This document shows positions 20,550 to 28,888 of a stretch of 64,000 nucleotides of DNA, piece by piece. The notes under the pieces were generated by a model. That model was not told the DNA's origin. It did no database searches and saw only the letters and a list, made by a program, of their open reading frames with translations. The DNA lies in the NCBI RefSeq assembly GCF_030056795.1, contig NZ_JASHKQ010000002.1, positions 310,001-374,000 of the forward strand. Direction: 5' to 3'. This stretch comes from Rhodococcus sp. IEGM 1381 (GTDB lineage Bacteria > Actinomycetota > Actinomycetes > Mycobacteriales > Mycobacteriaceae). The translations under genes and the position numbers were made by a program. Each line of letters starts with the position of its first letter. The stretch's first letter is position 1.

Positions 20550-20671
20550 CGCACTGGTTTTCGCACGAGTTCCACTTCTCCGTCGAACGCCTGCTCGGAG
20601 GCACAGCCACCCTGTGGATAACGTGCCTCGGGCGGGTGTGAACGGGAGTGTTCGCTGTCAGAGTGTGTTCC

Positions 20672-21556
20672 ATGATCACACCGACCGTTCGACTCGATCC
20701 TGCGGTGGCAATCCTGCCTCGACGGGACGGCACCGTTCAACTGGGCTGGAGCCCCGAGACCAGCGTCGTCGTCACTCCGCCTCCCGGTGCCGAGCCGGGT
20801 TCGATACTCGAACTGCTCCGGCTCCTCGCCGCAGGCCGATCGAGACCTCATATCGTCTGTCATGCAATGACATTGGGGCTCTCCGCCAATCGAACGTCGG
20901 CGATGCTCGGCGAGTTGGAAGAGTCCGGGTTGCTGATGCACGGCACCAGCGGGTTCGCCGCGTCGCCGCACGCTACGCCGGACCGGCCGGGGACGGTGCG
21001 GACCGTCCACCTGGTGGGGCGAGGTCCGCTATCGGACGCGTTGGCCTCGGGCCTGAGCCGGACCAGCGCCGCGGTGAGCCGATCGAGCCTGACGCCCACG
21101 CGTTACCCACAGTCGACGGTGAATTCGTGGACCTACGACATCGTCGTACTCGCTGACGATCTGGTCGCCGAGCCTCGATTGGTGACCGATCTGGTGCGTA
21201 TGTGCATCCCACATCTTCAGGTGCGGCTACGGGACGGGAAGGGTGTGGTCGGCCCCTTCGTGCTGCCCGGCCGAACGAGTTGCCTACGCTGCGCGGATCT
21301 GACTCGCTGCGACCTCGATCCGGAGTGGCCGCATCTGTCGGCTCAGCTGCTCGGCACTGTCGGCCAGGCCAGCAGCGCGACGGTGCTGGCCACGGCGGCG
21401 TTTGCATTCGCCCAGCTCGAACCTCTCATCGGCCGTTCCGACGGATCGATGCCCGAAACCGCCGACTGCACGATGGAGCTGGATCTCGCAGCACGCGCAA
21501 CCACGGTGCACAAAAGACTGTGGTCCAAGCATCCGCACTGTGATTGCTGGCATTGA
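20672..21556 (+). CDS. Orphan TOMM cyclodehydratase/E1-like protein
   Basis: A 294-residue protein equivalent to Rv3196. It resembles the leader-binding/E1-like (Ocin-ThiF) part of thiazole/oxazole-modified microcin cyclodehydratases. The N-terminal wHTH-like half includes ANRTSAMLGELEESGLL. The ThiF-like half has GPFVLPGRTSCLRCADLTR, with CxxC, and the C-terminus has CDCWH, so four cysteines could bind zinc. No YcaO partner, dehydrogenase or precursor peptide is nearby. The substrate is unknown. The ATG at 20672 is chosen over a GTG-like start eight codons upstream. Confidence 0.78.
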   Translation: MITPTVRLDPAVAILPRRDGTVQLGWSPETSVVVTPPPGAEPGSILELLRLLAAGRSRPHIVCHAMTLGLSANRTSAMLGELEESGLLMHGTSGFAASPHATPDRPGTVRTVHLVGRGPLSDALASGLSRTSAAVSRSSLTPTRYPQSTVNSWTYDIVVLADDLVAEPRLVTDLVRMCIPHLQVRLRDGKGVVGPFVLPGRTSCLRCADLTRCDLDPEWPHLSAQLLGTVGQASSATVLATAAFAFAQLEPLIGRSDGSMPETADCTMELDLAARATTVHKRLWSKHPHCDCWH

Positions 21557-21637
21557 ACCGACGCGGTCACCTCGGCCGATACGGGTCGGAACAGGACGGT
21601 CCGAGCAATTGTCGGAAGGTTCAGCCATGATGGAGCT

Positions 21638-22948
21638 GTGTCTGACATACCGCGCCGTGGATCGACTCGTACTGCAAAACTGGCCAGCATTCCACTGGGA
21701 ATGGCGGGGCGTGCTGCTGTGGGCTTCGGCAAGAAGCTTGCCGGCGGAAATCGCGACGAGATCGATGCGGACATGGCCGCGAAAGCCGCAGAACAGCTCT
21801 TCTCCGTTCTCGGGGAGCTCAAGGGCGGTGCCATGAAGCTGGGGCAGATGCTCTCGGTGATGGAGGCCGCCGTTCCGGAGGAGTATTCCGAGCCGTACCG
21901 GGAAGCGCTGACCAAACTCCAGGCCCAGGGTCCGCCCATGCCGGCAAAGACGGTCCACAGAGTGTTGGATCAACAACTCGGAACGGCGTGGCGATCGCGC
22001 TTTCTCGATTTCGACGACACTGCGATTGCCTCGGCGAGCATCGGCCAGGTGCACCGGGCCACGTGGTCGGACGGACGGGACGTCGCAGTAAAAATTCAGT
22101 ACCCGGGTGCGGACGATGCATTGCGCTCCGACCTCAAGACTCTGTCGCGTTTCGCGAACCTGTTCAGCACCGTGCTCGCGGGCACCGACGTCAAGCCGGT
22201 GCTCGAGGAGCTCACTGCCCGCACCGAGGACGAGCTCGACTACCGTATCGAGGCCACGAATCAGCGGGTCTTCAGTAAGGAGTTCGCGGGAGATCCACAA
22301 TTCGCAATTCCCAAAATCGTTGCCAGTGCACCCAAAGTCGTTGTCAGCGAATGGATGACGGGTAGACCGTTGGCGGACGTCATTGCCAGCGGTACGGCCG
22401 AGGAACGTAACCGGGCGGGCGAGCTCCTGGCCCTGTTCGCATTCGCGTCACCCGCTCGGGCGAAGTTGTTGCACGCCGACCCGCATCCGGGAAACTTCAT
22501 GATGCTCGAAGACGGGCGCATGGGTGTCATCGATTTCGGTGCGTGCGCTCCGATGCCCGACGGTCTTCCACCCGCTCTCGGCCGGATGGTCTCGCTCGCG
22601 CGCGACGAGAAATTCGACGAACTCGTGGTGTTGTTCACCGAGAGCGGCTTCGTGGTGCCGGGCCGAACGGTGACAGAGAAAGAAATCGCGGACTACCTGC
22701 GTCCCTTCACCGACCCGATCCACACCGAATCGTTCCACTTCACCCGCGCGTGGCTGCAGAAGGCTGCGGGTACTGCCGCAGATTTCAACAGTGCTCAGTT
22801 TCGCACTGTTCGAGCATTGAACATGCCCGCCGAATACGTGATGATCTTCCGCGTTCTCGGTGGACTGGTGGGAATCTGCGCCCAGCTCGACGCCTACGCG
22901 CCGTACATGGCAATCCTCACCGAGTGGATGCCCGGCTTCACCGACTGA
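21638..22948 (+). CDS. ABC1/UbiB-family atypical kinase
   Basis: A 436-residue protein kinase-like protein, equivalent to Rv3197. The KxGQ-type motif is GAMKLGQMLSVME, the Ala-rich loop is ASASIGQVHRATW, VAVKIQYPG carries the catalytic lysine, LLHADPHPGNFM is the catalytic loop and VIDFGACA replaces DFG. Family members act as ATPases in quinone or lipid metabolism. The substrate here is unknown. In mycobacteria this gene sits just upstream of whiB7 and has been linked to macrolide tolerance. It starts at GTG and converges on whiB7. Confidence 0.92.
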   Translation: MSDIPRRGSTRTAKLASIPLGMAGRAAVGFGKKLAGGNRDEIDADMAAKAAEQLFSVLGELKGGAMKLGQMLSVMEAAVPEEYSEPYREALTKLQAQGPPMPAKTVHRVLDQQLGTAWRSRFLDFDDTAIASASIGQVHRATWSDGRDVAVKIQYPGADDALRSDLKTLSRFANLFSTVLAGTDVKPVLEELTARTEDELDYRIEATNQRVFSKEFAGDPQFAIPKIVASAPKVVVSEWMTGRPLADVIASGTAEERNRAGELLALFAFASPARAKLLHADPHPGNFMMLEDGRMGVIDFGACAPMPDGLPPALGRMVSLARDEKFDELVVLFTESGFVVPGRTVTEKEIADYLRPFTDPIHTESFHFTRAWLQKAAGTAADFNSAQFRTVRALNMPAEYVMIFRVLGGLVGICAQLDAYAPYMAILTEWMPGFTD

Positions 22949-22982
22949 ACGATTCGGTGAAGCCGGGTATCCGTTCCGGAGA

Positions 22983-23318
22983 TCATGCTGCGTTCTTACG
23001 TGGTCGTCCGCGAGGACGCTTCCGGGCGATGACCACTCCCTGATCGAGGATCTCCCCGCCCCACACGCCCCAGGGCTCGGCACGGTCCAATGCCGCATCC
23101 AGGCAGGTACGCCGGATGGGGCACTGAGCGCACAGCGCCTTCGCCTGCTCGAGTTCGGCGGGGGTGTCGGCGAACCACATGTCGGGGTTGGCCGCTCGGC
23201 AGGGTACCGACAGCTGCAGCTCGGCCAATTCGGTCGAGCTCATTTCGGTCGAACCCTGTGCAGCGTAGGCACTTTCGGACTCTGGTCGGCATGTCGTCCG
23301 GATCGTGGCGGTTGACAC
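22983..23318 (-). CDS. whiB7: WhiB7 iron-sulfur transcription factor
   Basis: A 111-residue Wbl protein that with SigA activates intrinsic antibiotic-resistance genes. Cys40, Cys63, Cys66 and Cys72 would hold the [4Fe-4S] cluster. EPWGVWGGEI is the Wbl turn, and RPRGRPRK is the AT-hook that distinguishes WhiB7 from other WhiB proteins. The GTG at 23318 has AGGAG about eight bases before it. A long leader with an upstream ORF and a terminator precedes it. Confidence 0.95.
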   Translation of the reverse strand: MSTATIRTTCRPESESAYAAQGSTEMSSTELAELQLSVPCRAANPDMWFADTPAELEQAKALCAQCPIRRTCLDAALDRAEPWGVWGGEILDQGVVIARKRPRGRPRKNAA

Positions 23319-23410
23319 GTCGGTCTCCTCTACTTTTCGTGCGGCGTCGTTATCGGTTCGAGGGGTGATGCGAACCTGTCGGCCTCACGCTCGGATAGAG
23401 GAACTACCTG

Positions 23411-23450
23411 AACGAGAAAGGCCACGGTCCGCGAGTGCGGGTCCGTGGCC
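23411..23450 (-). terminator. Attenuator terminator in whiB7 leader
   Basis: On the minus strand GGCCACGG pairs with CCGTGGCC, an inner CCGC pairs with GCGG around an ACTC loop, and TTTCTCGTT follows. It lies about 90 bases before the whiB7 start and 21 bases after the uORF stop, so transcription would end before whiB7 unless the stem is disrupted. Confidence 0.8.
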
Positions 23451-23511
23451 TGGTGGGGCTTGTCGAAGCGTCTACCGACAGTGAAGTCGGTGTCTGCTGT
23501 CGAGCACGGAC
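23441..23511 (-). promoter_or_regulatory. Candidate antiterminator pairing in whiB7 leader
   Basis: GTCCGTG inside the last codons of the uORF (plus-strand 23505-23511) is exactly complementary to CACGGAC in the 5' arm of the terminator (23441-23447). The two pairings cannot coexist. A small hairpin, ACCGAC with GTCGGT (23474-23491), overlaps the uORF stop codon. Confidence 0.55.
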
Positions 23512-23777
23512 GCACGTGGTGCGCGGTGACGTCGGGTTGCCTGAGCAACGGCTTTCGCTCCCGGTGCCAGGGCGACCTGGGCGGAATTCGACCCCGAGGC
23601 CGCATATGCGGACTCGTGGATGGGGCCGAAAGCGGAGGAACGAATCCACGTCTGCGCAACAGAGCCTGCGGCGGCGGCATGAGTGCCGAGGGGGGCAACT
23701 CCGAATGGTGCCGTGCCGAGGACAGGGCTGAACGCGACGGTTGCGTCGGCAACGGCGGCGTGGAATGTGTTGATCAT
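23472..23777 (-). CDS. Upstream ORF (leader peptide) of whiB7
   Basis: A 101-codon frame starting MINTFHAAVADATVAF. Its ATG follows AGGAG with seven to eight bases of spacing, the best initiation signal in the leader. It begins about 60 bases after the predicted transcription start and ends 21 bases before the terminator. The C-terminus is Arg-rich (RRHRAPRAS, RHRLHCR). The peptide matches nothing I know. Its likely job is to make terminator folding depend on translation speed, as shown for whiB7 uORFs in mycobacteria, though those are much shorter. Confidence 0.55.
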   Translation of the reverse strand: MINTFHAAVADATVAFSPVLGTAPFGVAPLGTHAAAAGSVAQTWIRSSAFGPIHESAYAASGSNSAQVALAPGAKAVAQATRRHRAPRASVLDSRHRLHCR

Positions 23778-23845
23778 TTTTTCAGCTCCTGTTCTGGTCT
23801 CGTAGGCGGAATGGACAGTGCGCGATCTCCCGCCGCACGTGAAAC

Positions 23846-23883
23846 AGACTAAGCCCCCCGCCGATATCTGCACAAGTTATTTT
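23846..23883 (-). promoter_or_regulatory. whiB7 promoter with AT-rich WhiB7 box
   Basis: On the minus strand AAAAT, three bases (AAC), TTGTGC (-35), an 18-base spacer, then TAGTCT (-10). An AT-rich block three bases upstream of a -35 element is the known signature of WhiB7-activated promoters, so whiB7 should activate its own transcription. Confidence 0.72.
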
Positions 23884-23920
23884 CTACCTGCGGTTTCACG
23901 GAGATTTTCATACCTCCGCT

Positions 23921-26035
23921 TCACGTGTCCGAGGCCCGCACCACGGTGAGGACTTCTTCGCCGAACCGCTCCAGTTTCTTGGCCCCGATTCCCGGAATCG
24001 CGACCAGCCCACGCTCGTCCTGCGGTTGCTGCTCCGCGATGGCCGTCAGCGTGTTGTCGCTGAACACCACGTACGCGGGCACCTTCAGTTCGCGGGACTT
24101 GTCCAATCGCCACGACTTCAGCGCATCGAGCAGTGCGATATCGACGTTCGACGGACAGCTTTCACATCGACCGAGCATGGTCGCGGACGTCCCGATCAAC
24201 GGCTTTCCACACAACCGGCACTTGGGTCCGGATTTCTTGGCAGCGGGTGCGGCGATACGCGAGGCGGGCGAATCCTCGGGCACGAGACCGATGAGAAACC
24301 TGGATCGCCGGCGAGACTTGCGCCCACCCTCGTTGCGGGCGAGCGCCCAGGACAGATGCAGGTGCACTCGGGCGCGCGTGACACCGACGTAGAGCAGTCT
24401 GCGTTCCTCCTCGATCGCGGCCTCGTTGTTGGCGCTCGGGTCGTTGCCGATCGCGTGCGAGATCGGCAGAGTTCCGTCGGCGAGACCGACGATGAACACC
24501 GCGTCCCACTCCAGCCCCTTCGCTGCGTGCAAGGAGGCCAGAGTCACACCCTGCACCGTCGGAGGATGCCGCGCCTCGGCACGCGCAGCGAGCTCCCCCA
24601 GCAACTTCTCGAGGGTCAGGTCCGGCTCGTGAACGAGAAGTTCCTCGGTGAGTTGCACCAGACCGCCCAACGACGCCCATTTCTCGCGGGCCTGCGCACC
24701 GGTCGGCTCGGTCGCCGTCAGGCCCAGCGGTGCGAGCACGGCCCGCACCAGAGCCGTCAGGCCATCGCCGGACTGCGCGCCGTCGGGTAGATCGTCACGA
24801 CCGGCCGCCTGCCGCAGCGCATTGACTCCCTGCCGCACCTCCGGTCTGGTGAAGAACCCCTCCCCGCCGCGCACCTGATACGGAATCTTCATTTCGGTCA
24901 ACGCCTGCTCGTGCGCCTCCGACTGAGCGTTGATGCGGTACAGAATCGCGATCTCGGCCGGCTCGACCCCCTTGGAGATCAACCTCTTGACCGCCCGTGC
25001 CACACCATCGGCCTCCGCCGGCTCGTCGTCGTACTCGAAGAACTCCGGCTCGGGCCCTGGCTCCCGCTGCCCGATCAATTGCAGCCGGGTGCCGGCAATA
25101 CGTCCACGAGCGGCTCCGATGACACGATTCGCCAGCGACACCACCTCCGGCGTCGACCGGTAGTCACGTTCGAGCCGAACCACGGTCGCCTCGGGGTACT
25201 TGCGAGAGAAGTCGAGCAGATATCGAGGGGACGCGCCGGTGAACGAATAGATCGTCTGGTTCGCGTCGCCGACGACGGTGAGATCGTCGCGATCGCCCAC
25301 CCAGGCGTCGAGCACTCGTTGTTGCAGGGGTGTCACGTCCTGGTATTCGTCGACGACGAAGCAGCGGTAGCGCTCGCGGAACTCGTCGGCCACCGACGAG
25401 TGCTCTTCCAGAGCTGCGGCAGTGTGCAGGAGGAGGTCGTCGAAATCGAGCAACATGCCGTCACCGCCACGAGACTTGAGCTCCTCGTACCCGGCGTACA
25501 CGGCAGCGACCTTGGCGGCATCCATCGGAACGTCGCGGCGATTGCTCGCCGCGATACGCGGGTAGTCCTCGGGTGCGATCAACGATCCCTTGGCCCACTC
25601 GATCTCACCTGCGAGATCGCGGATCGCGTCGGTCGAGGTCGACACTCCGGCGCGATTCGCCGCCTGCGAAACAACTGTGAACTTGCGATCGAGTAGCTGC
25701 CAGCCGGTGTCTCCGACGACCTGCGGCCAGAAGTACTTGAGTTGCCGCATCGCCGCGGCGTGGAACGTACGGGCCTGCACGGGAGGTCCGTCTCCCCCGA
25801 CCCCGAGCTCGCGCAGGCGGCCGCGCATCTCGCCGGCCGCGCGAGCGGTGAACGTCACCGCCAGTACCTGCCCCGAGGACACATGCCCCGCCGAGACGAG
25901 GTGCGCGATGCGTCGAGTGATCGTGCGGGTCTTGCCCGTGCCGGCACCGGCGAGAACGCACACCGGGCCGCGAGGAGCCAGTACCGCCGCGGATTGCTCC
26001 GGATCCAGTCCGGTGGTCATCGCGTCGTCAGCCAT
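23921..26035 (-). CDS. uvrD2: ATP-dependent DNA helicase UvrD2
   Basis: About 704 residues of superfamily 1A helicase. Motif I is [10 protein letters not shown], motif II is VVDEYQD, motif [16 protein letters not shown], motif [10 protein letters not shown] and motif [11 protein letters not shown] tetracysteine zinc module (CRLCGKPL and CESCP) links to a C-terminal HRDC domain ([31 protein letters not shown]). This architecture is specific to UvrD2 of mycobacteria and relatives. The ATG at 26035 ([14 protein letters not shown]) fits the family; earlier ATGs add residues overlapping the mycoredoxin gene region. Confidence 0.95.
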   Translation of the reverse strand: MADDAMTTGLDPEQSAAVLAPRGPVCVLAGAGTGKTRTITRRIAHLVSAGHVSSGQVLAVTFTARAAGEMRGRLRELGVGGDGPPVQARTFHAAAMRQLKYFWPQVVGDTGWQLLDRKFTVVSQAANRAGVSTSTDAIRDLAGEIEWAKGSLIAPEDYPRIAASNRRDVPMDAAKVAAVYAGYEELKSRGGDGMLLDFDDLLLHTAAALEEHSSVADEFRERYRCFVVDEYQDVTPLQQRVLDAWVGDRDDLTVVGDANQTIYSFTGASPRYLLDFSRKYPEATVVRLERDYRSTPEVVSLANRVIGAARGRIAGTRLQLIGQREPGPEPEFFEYDDEPAEADGVARAVKRLISKGVEPAEIAILYRINAQSEAHEQALTEMKIPYQVRGGEGFFTRPEVRQGVNALRQAAGRDDLPDGAQSGDGLTALVRAVLAPLGLTATEPTGAQAREKWASLGGLVQLTEELLVHEPDLTLEKLLGELAARAEARHPPTVQGVTLASLHAAKGLEWDAVFIVGLADGTLPISHAIGNDPSANNEAAIEEERRLLYVGVTRARVHLHLSWALARNEGGRKSRRRSRFLIGLVPEDSPASRIAAPAAKKSGPKCRLCGKPLIGTSATMLGRCESCPSNVDIALLDALKSWRLDKSRELKVPAYVVFSDNTLTAIAEQQPQDERGLVAIPGIGAKKLERFGEEVLTVVRASDT

Positions 26036-26124
26036 GTGGACCATTGTGTCAGTGCGCACCGACAGTTCCGCCCGGGCCTGAACCTGCCGGAACAATGGCG
26101 TCGGTGCTCCTGTTGACTCTTGTC

Positions 26125-26394
26125 GTGACCACTACCGAGAACACTCCGCAGAACCCAGCCGCCCTCACCGTCTACTCCACGACGTGGTGCGGTTACTGCC
26201 GCCGACTCAAGACCCAGCTCGACGAGGCGGGAATTACATACGCCGAGATCGACATCGAGCAGAACCCGGAAGCCGCCGACTTCGTCGGAAGCGTCAACAA
26301 CGGCAACCACGTGGTGCCGACCGTCCTCTTCGCCGACGGCTCGACTGCAACCAATCCCGGTCTCGCCGAAGTCAAGCGCGCGCTGTCGCTCTGA
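26125..26394 (+). CDS. mrx1: Mycoredoxin (glutaredoxin-like, CGYC)
   Basis: An 89-residue thioredoxin-fold protein that reduces mycothiol mixed disulfides. The active site is [10 protein letters not shown] with Cys22 and Cys25, followed by [13 protein letters not shown] and the cis-Pro motif [14 protein letters not shown] and the neighbourhood uvrD2-mrx1-nudC are those of Mrx1 (Rv3198A). The GTG at 26125 gives the right length; longer frames start in the uvrD2 promoter. It is divergent from uvrD2. Confidence 0.93.
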   Translation: MTTTENTPQNPAALTVYSTTWCGYCRRLKTQLDEAGITYAEIDIEQNPEAADFVGSVNNGNHVVPTVLFADGSTATNPGLAEVKRALSL

Positions 26395-26401
26395 TCGCGC
26401 G

Positions 26402-27304
26402 TCAGACCGTGGCCGCCCACGCTTCGAGCATTCCGCGCGCGATCGAGATGGATCCGGGAAGCAGCAATCGGGAGGTCGACTCAGATCCCCAATCGCCCAG
26501 TTCCAGCGCCGCGACAACCTCGGCTCGATCGAACCAGTGGGCTTCGGCAATCTCGCCATCCTGGAAAAGCAACGGCTGCTCCGGGTCGGCGACAGCCGAG
26601 AACCCGATCATCACCGAACGCGGGAACGGCCACGGCTGGCTGCCCAGGTAGTCGATGTCGGAGACGTCGAGGCCGACCTCTTCCTTGATCTCCCGTGCCA
26701 CACAGGTTTCCAGGGATTCGCCGGCCTCGACGAAACCCGCCAGAACCGAAAATCGCCGCTCGGGCCAGGCCGGTGCGCGTGCCAGCAGCACTCTGTCGCG
26801 GCCGTCGTGGACCAGGCAGATGACTGCGGGATCGGTACGGGGAAATTCCTCGTGGCGGGTGGACGTACTGGTGCGAGACCACCCCGCGTTCGACGGAACC
26901 GACGGCGCGCCGTCGAGCGAGCTGAACTGTGCGCTCGCATGCCAATTGAGGATCGCCAACGCGCCGGTCACCATCGACAGTGCAGTGCTGTCCAGGCGAT
27001 CACCGTCGGTGCGTAGGTCGCCGAGCGTGCCCTCCACGATCTCCACCCGCCTGGTCCACAGGTGCCGGTCCCCATGGATTCCGAGAAAGACCGCGTCAGC
27101 CGTCGGTTCCGGTGCAACATCGACGGCGGGAGTGAGGATCAGACCGTCCTCGTCGACGCCGAATCTGCCTCTGCCGTCGACGTTCAGCAGTCGGCCGGTC
27201 GACCAGCCTGCTGCGAGTACGGCAGTGTCTCGGCGTAATTCCTCGGCCCTGTTCAGCGGTGACCGGGAGAGGCGAGGTGGGTCTGAGAGGTGGAATTTCG
27301 GCAC
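26402..27304 (-). CDS. nudC: NAD(+) diphosphatase NudC
   Basis: A 300-residue Nudix hydrolase that splits NAD(H) and can remove NAD caps from RNA. The Nudix box is GFVEAGESLETCVAREIKEE, and the NADH-specific SQPWPFPRS lies downstream. The four zinc-binding cysteines of the E. coli enzyme are absent from the linker (around residues 125-165), a feature I recall for mycobacterial NudC too. It starts at GTG (MPKFHLSDPP) with TAGGGT seven bases before it, suggesting a leaderless mRNA. Confidence 0.94.
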   Translation of the reverse strand: MPKFHLSDPPRLSRSPLNRAEELRRDTAVLAAGWSTGRLLNVDGRGRFGVDEDGLILTPAVDVAPEPTADAVFLGIHGDRHLWTRRVEIVEGTLGDLRTDGDRLDSTALSMVTGALAILNWHASAQFSSLDGAPSVPSNAGWSRTSTSTRHEEFPRTDPAVICLVHDGRDRVLLARAPAWPERRFSVLAGFVEAGESLETCVAREIKEEVGLDVSDIDYLGSQPWPFPRSVMIGFSAVADPEQPLLFQDGEIAEAHWFDRAEVVAALELGDWGSESTSRLLLPGSISIARGMLEAWAATV

Positions 27305-27311
27305 GCTCGGA

Positions 27312-27317
27312 ACCCTA
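27312..27317 (-). promoter_or_regulatory. -10 box for leaderless nudC mRNA
   Basis: TAGGGT lies seven bases upstream of the nudC GTG. No ribosome-binding site is present between them. Confidence 0.45.
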
Positions 27318-27328
27318 CTCGGACTTCG

Positions 27329-28432
27329 TTACTCACCCACACGACGGATGTACAGCAGGCGATCGGACGCCTCGACGGCATCGACTTCCGGAGTGCCGAC
27401 CCGGAAAAGTTTGCCGCCCCGCACGACTCCGAGCACGATGTCGGTGAGATGCCGCGGAGAGCCTCCCACCTCGTCGCGTTCGACTTCGCGCTCAGCAATC
27501 GCGAAGCCTGCCTCGGGCGTCAACAAGTCCTCGATCATCTCCACCACGGACGGTGTGGACGTGGCGATGCCGAGCAACCGGCCCGCGGTCTCCGAGGAAA
27601 CGACCACCGAATCAGCACCGGACTGACGCAGCAGATGGGTGTTCTCCGCTTCTCTGATGGCTGCGACGATCTTGGCCTTGGGAGCGATCTCGCGAGCGGT
27701 CAGAGTCACCAGCACCGCGGTGTCGTCTCGATTGGTCGCCACGATGATGGCCGATGCATGCTGGGCTCCGGTGAGTCGGAGCACGTCGGACTTGGTCGCC
27801 GAGCCGTGGACGGTGACCAGGCCCAGGGCCGACGCGGCATCGAGCACCGTCTGATCGGTGTCGACCACGACGATATCGGACGCCGGTACACCGTCTCCGA
27901 GCATCGCGTCGACTGCGGTTCGGCCCTTGGTGCCGAAACCGATGACCACGGTGTGATTGCGCACGCTGCGTCTCCATCGCTGAATTTTGAATGCTTGTCT
28001 CGACCGCTCGGTGAGAACCGACAGCGTCGTTCCGACCAGCAAAATGAGGAACAGGACCCGAAGTGGTGTGATGACGAGAATATTGACCAGCCGCGCCGAC
28101 GGGCTCATCGGCGCGATGTCACCGTATCCCGTCGTCGACAGCGATACCGTCGCATAGTAGAACGCGTCCAGGAAGGACAGTTCGCCGTTCTGGTTGTCGC
28201 TGTAACCGTCGCGGTCGAGGTACACGACGAACGCTGCGAGAAACAGGATGCTGAGCGCCATCAGTACCCGTTTGTAGATCGCGCTCCACGGACTCGATTC
28301 GAGCTCCGGGACTCGAAGCACTCCGACGAGCGCGAAGTCGGGCTTGTCGGTCAACGCGCCACTGTCGCTCAGGCGCGCGCGCAACCTACCTGCCACGTCG
28401 CCCGCCGAAGTGTGCGCAGAAGTCGAGATCAT
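27329..28432 (-). CDS. Potassium channel protein with TrkA-N (RCK) domain
   Basis: A 367-residue ion channel subunit. Two membrane helices flank the pore loop ATVSLSTTGYGDIAPM, which carries the K+ filter TTGYGD. The cytoplasmic part is a Rossmann RCK domain (TVVIGFGTKGRTAVDAML, VVDTDQTVLDAAS, ADSVVVSSETAGRLLG) and a C-terminal TrkA-C-like segment. It is equivalent to Rv3200c. The start is at 28432, just upstream of nudC on the same strand, with about 24 bases between the stop and the nudC start. Confidence 0.93.
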   Translation of the reverse strand: MISTSAHTSAGDVAGRLRARLSDSGALTDKPDFALVGVLRVPELESSPWSAIYKRVLMALSILFLAAFVVYLDRDGYSDNQNGELSFLDAFYYATVSLSTTGYGDIAPMSPSARLVNILVITPLRVLFLILLVGTTLSVLTERSRQAFKIQRWRRSVRNHTVVIGFGTKGRTAVDAMLGDGVPASDIVVVDTDQTVLDAASALGLVTVHGSATKSDVLRLTGAQHASAIIVATNRDDTAVLVTLTAREIAPKAKIVAAIREAENTHLLRQSGADSVVVSSETAGRLLGIATSTPSVVEMIEDLLTPEAGFAIAEREVERDEVGGSPRHLTDIVLGVVRGGKLFRVGTPEVDAVEASDRLLYIRRVGE

Positions 28433-28501
28433 TCACGGCACGCAGCGTAACCCCATGCAACGAATCTGTGCCGACGACTCGGGATGTGGCACGGTAAGTG
28501 C

Positions 28502-28888
28502 ATGACACAGCGACCAAGTCAGGCAGCCGCACTGCGCCTCGCCGGACTGCTCACCGGAGCCGGCATCCTCCACTTCGTCACCCCGACGTTCTTCGACGCG
28601 CAGGTTCCGACGGCACTGCCGGGTTCGGCTCGCACGTACACCCAGGTATCGGGGGTCGCCGAGCTCGCGGTGGCCGCGACACTGGCTGCTCCTGCGACGC
28701 GCCGTCTGGGCGGCGCACTGGCGGCCGCTCTGTTCGTCACGGTCTTCCCCGCCAACATCAACCTCGCATGGAAGTACGTGCAGAGCTCCAAGACTTCACC
28801 GGCGCTCAAAGCAGCCATGATCGCCCGTCTGCCGCTGCAGATCCCGCTGATCACCGAGGCTCTGAAGGCTCGTCGGAACGCGCCGTAG
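28502..28888 (+). CDS. DoxX-like small membrane protein
   Basis: A 128-residue protein with three or four membrane helices. ALRLAGLLTGAGILHFVTPTFFD resembles the first helix of DoxX-family proteins, and VFPANINLAWKYVQ resembles the motif in a DoxX subgroup. Function is unknown. The start ATG lies at 28502. It is divergent from the K+ channel gene, and its 3' end overlaps the adnB 3' end by 38 bases. Confidence 0.8.
   Translation: MTQRPSQAAALRLAGLLTGAGILHFVTPTFFDAQVPTALPGSARTYTQVSGVAELAVAATLAAPATRRLGGALAAALFVTVFPANINLAWKYVQSSKTSPALKAAMIARLPLQIPLITEALKARRNAP

Noticed and set aside
20550..20671. Possible precursor peptide between the zincin and the TOMM E1-like gene
   Set aside because: Short frames exist but none has a start with a ribosome-binding site, nor a Cys/Ser/Thr-rich core.
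23330..23752. Alternative 140-codon minus-strand ORF in the whiB7 leader
   Set aside because: It reads through the terminator hairpin and lacks the strong ribosome-binding site that the 101-codon uORF has.
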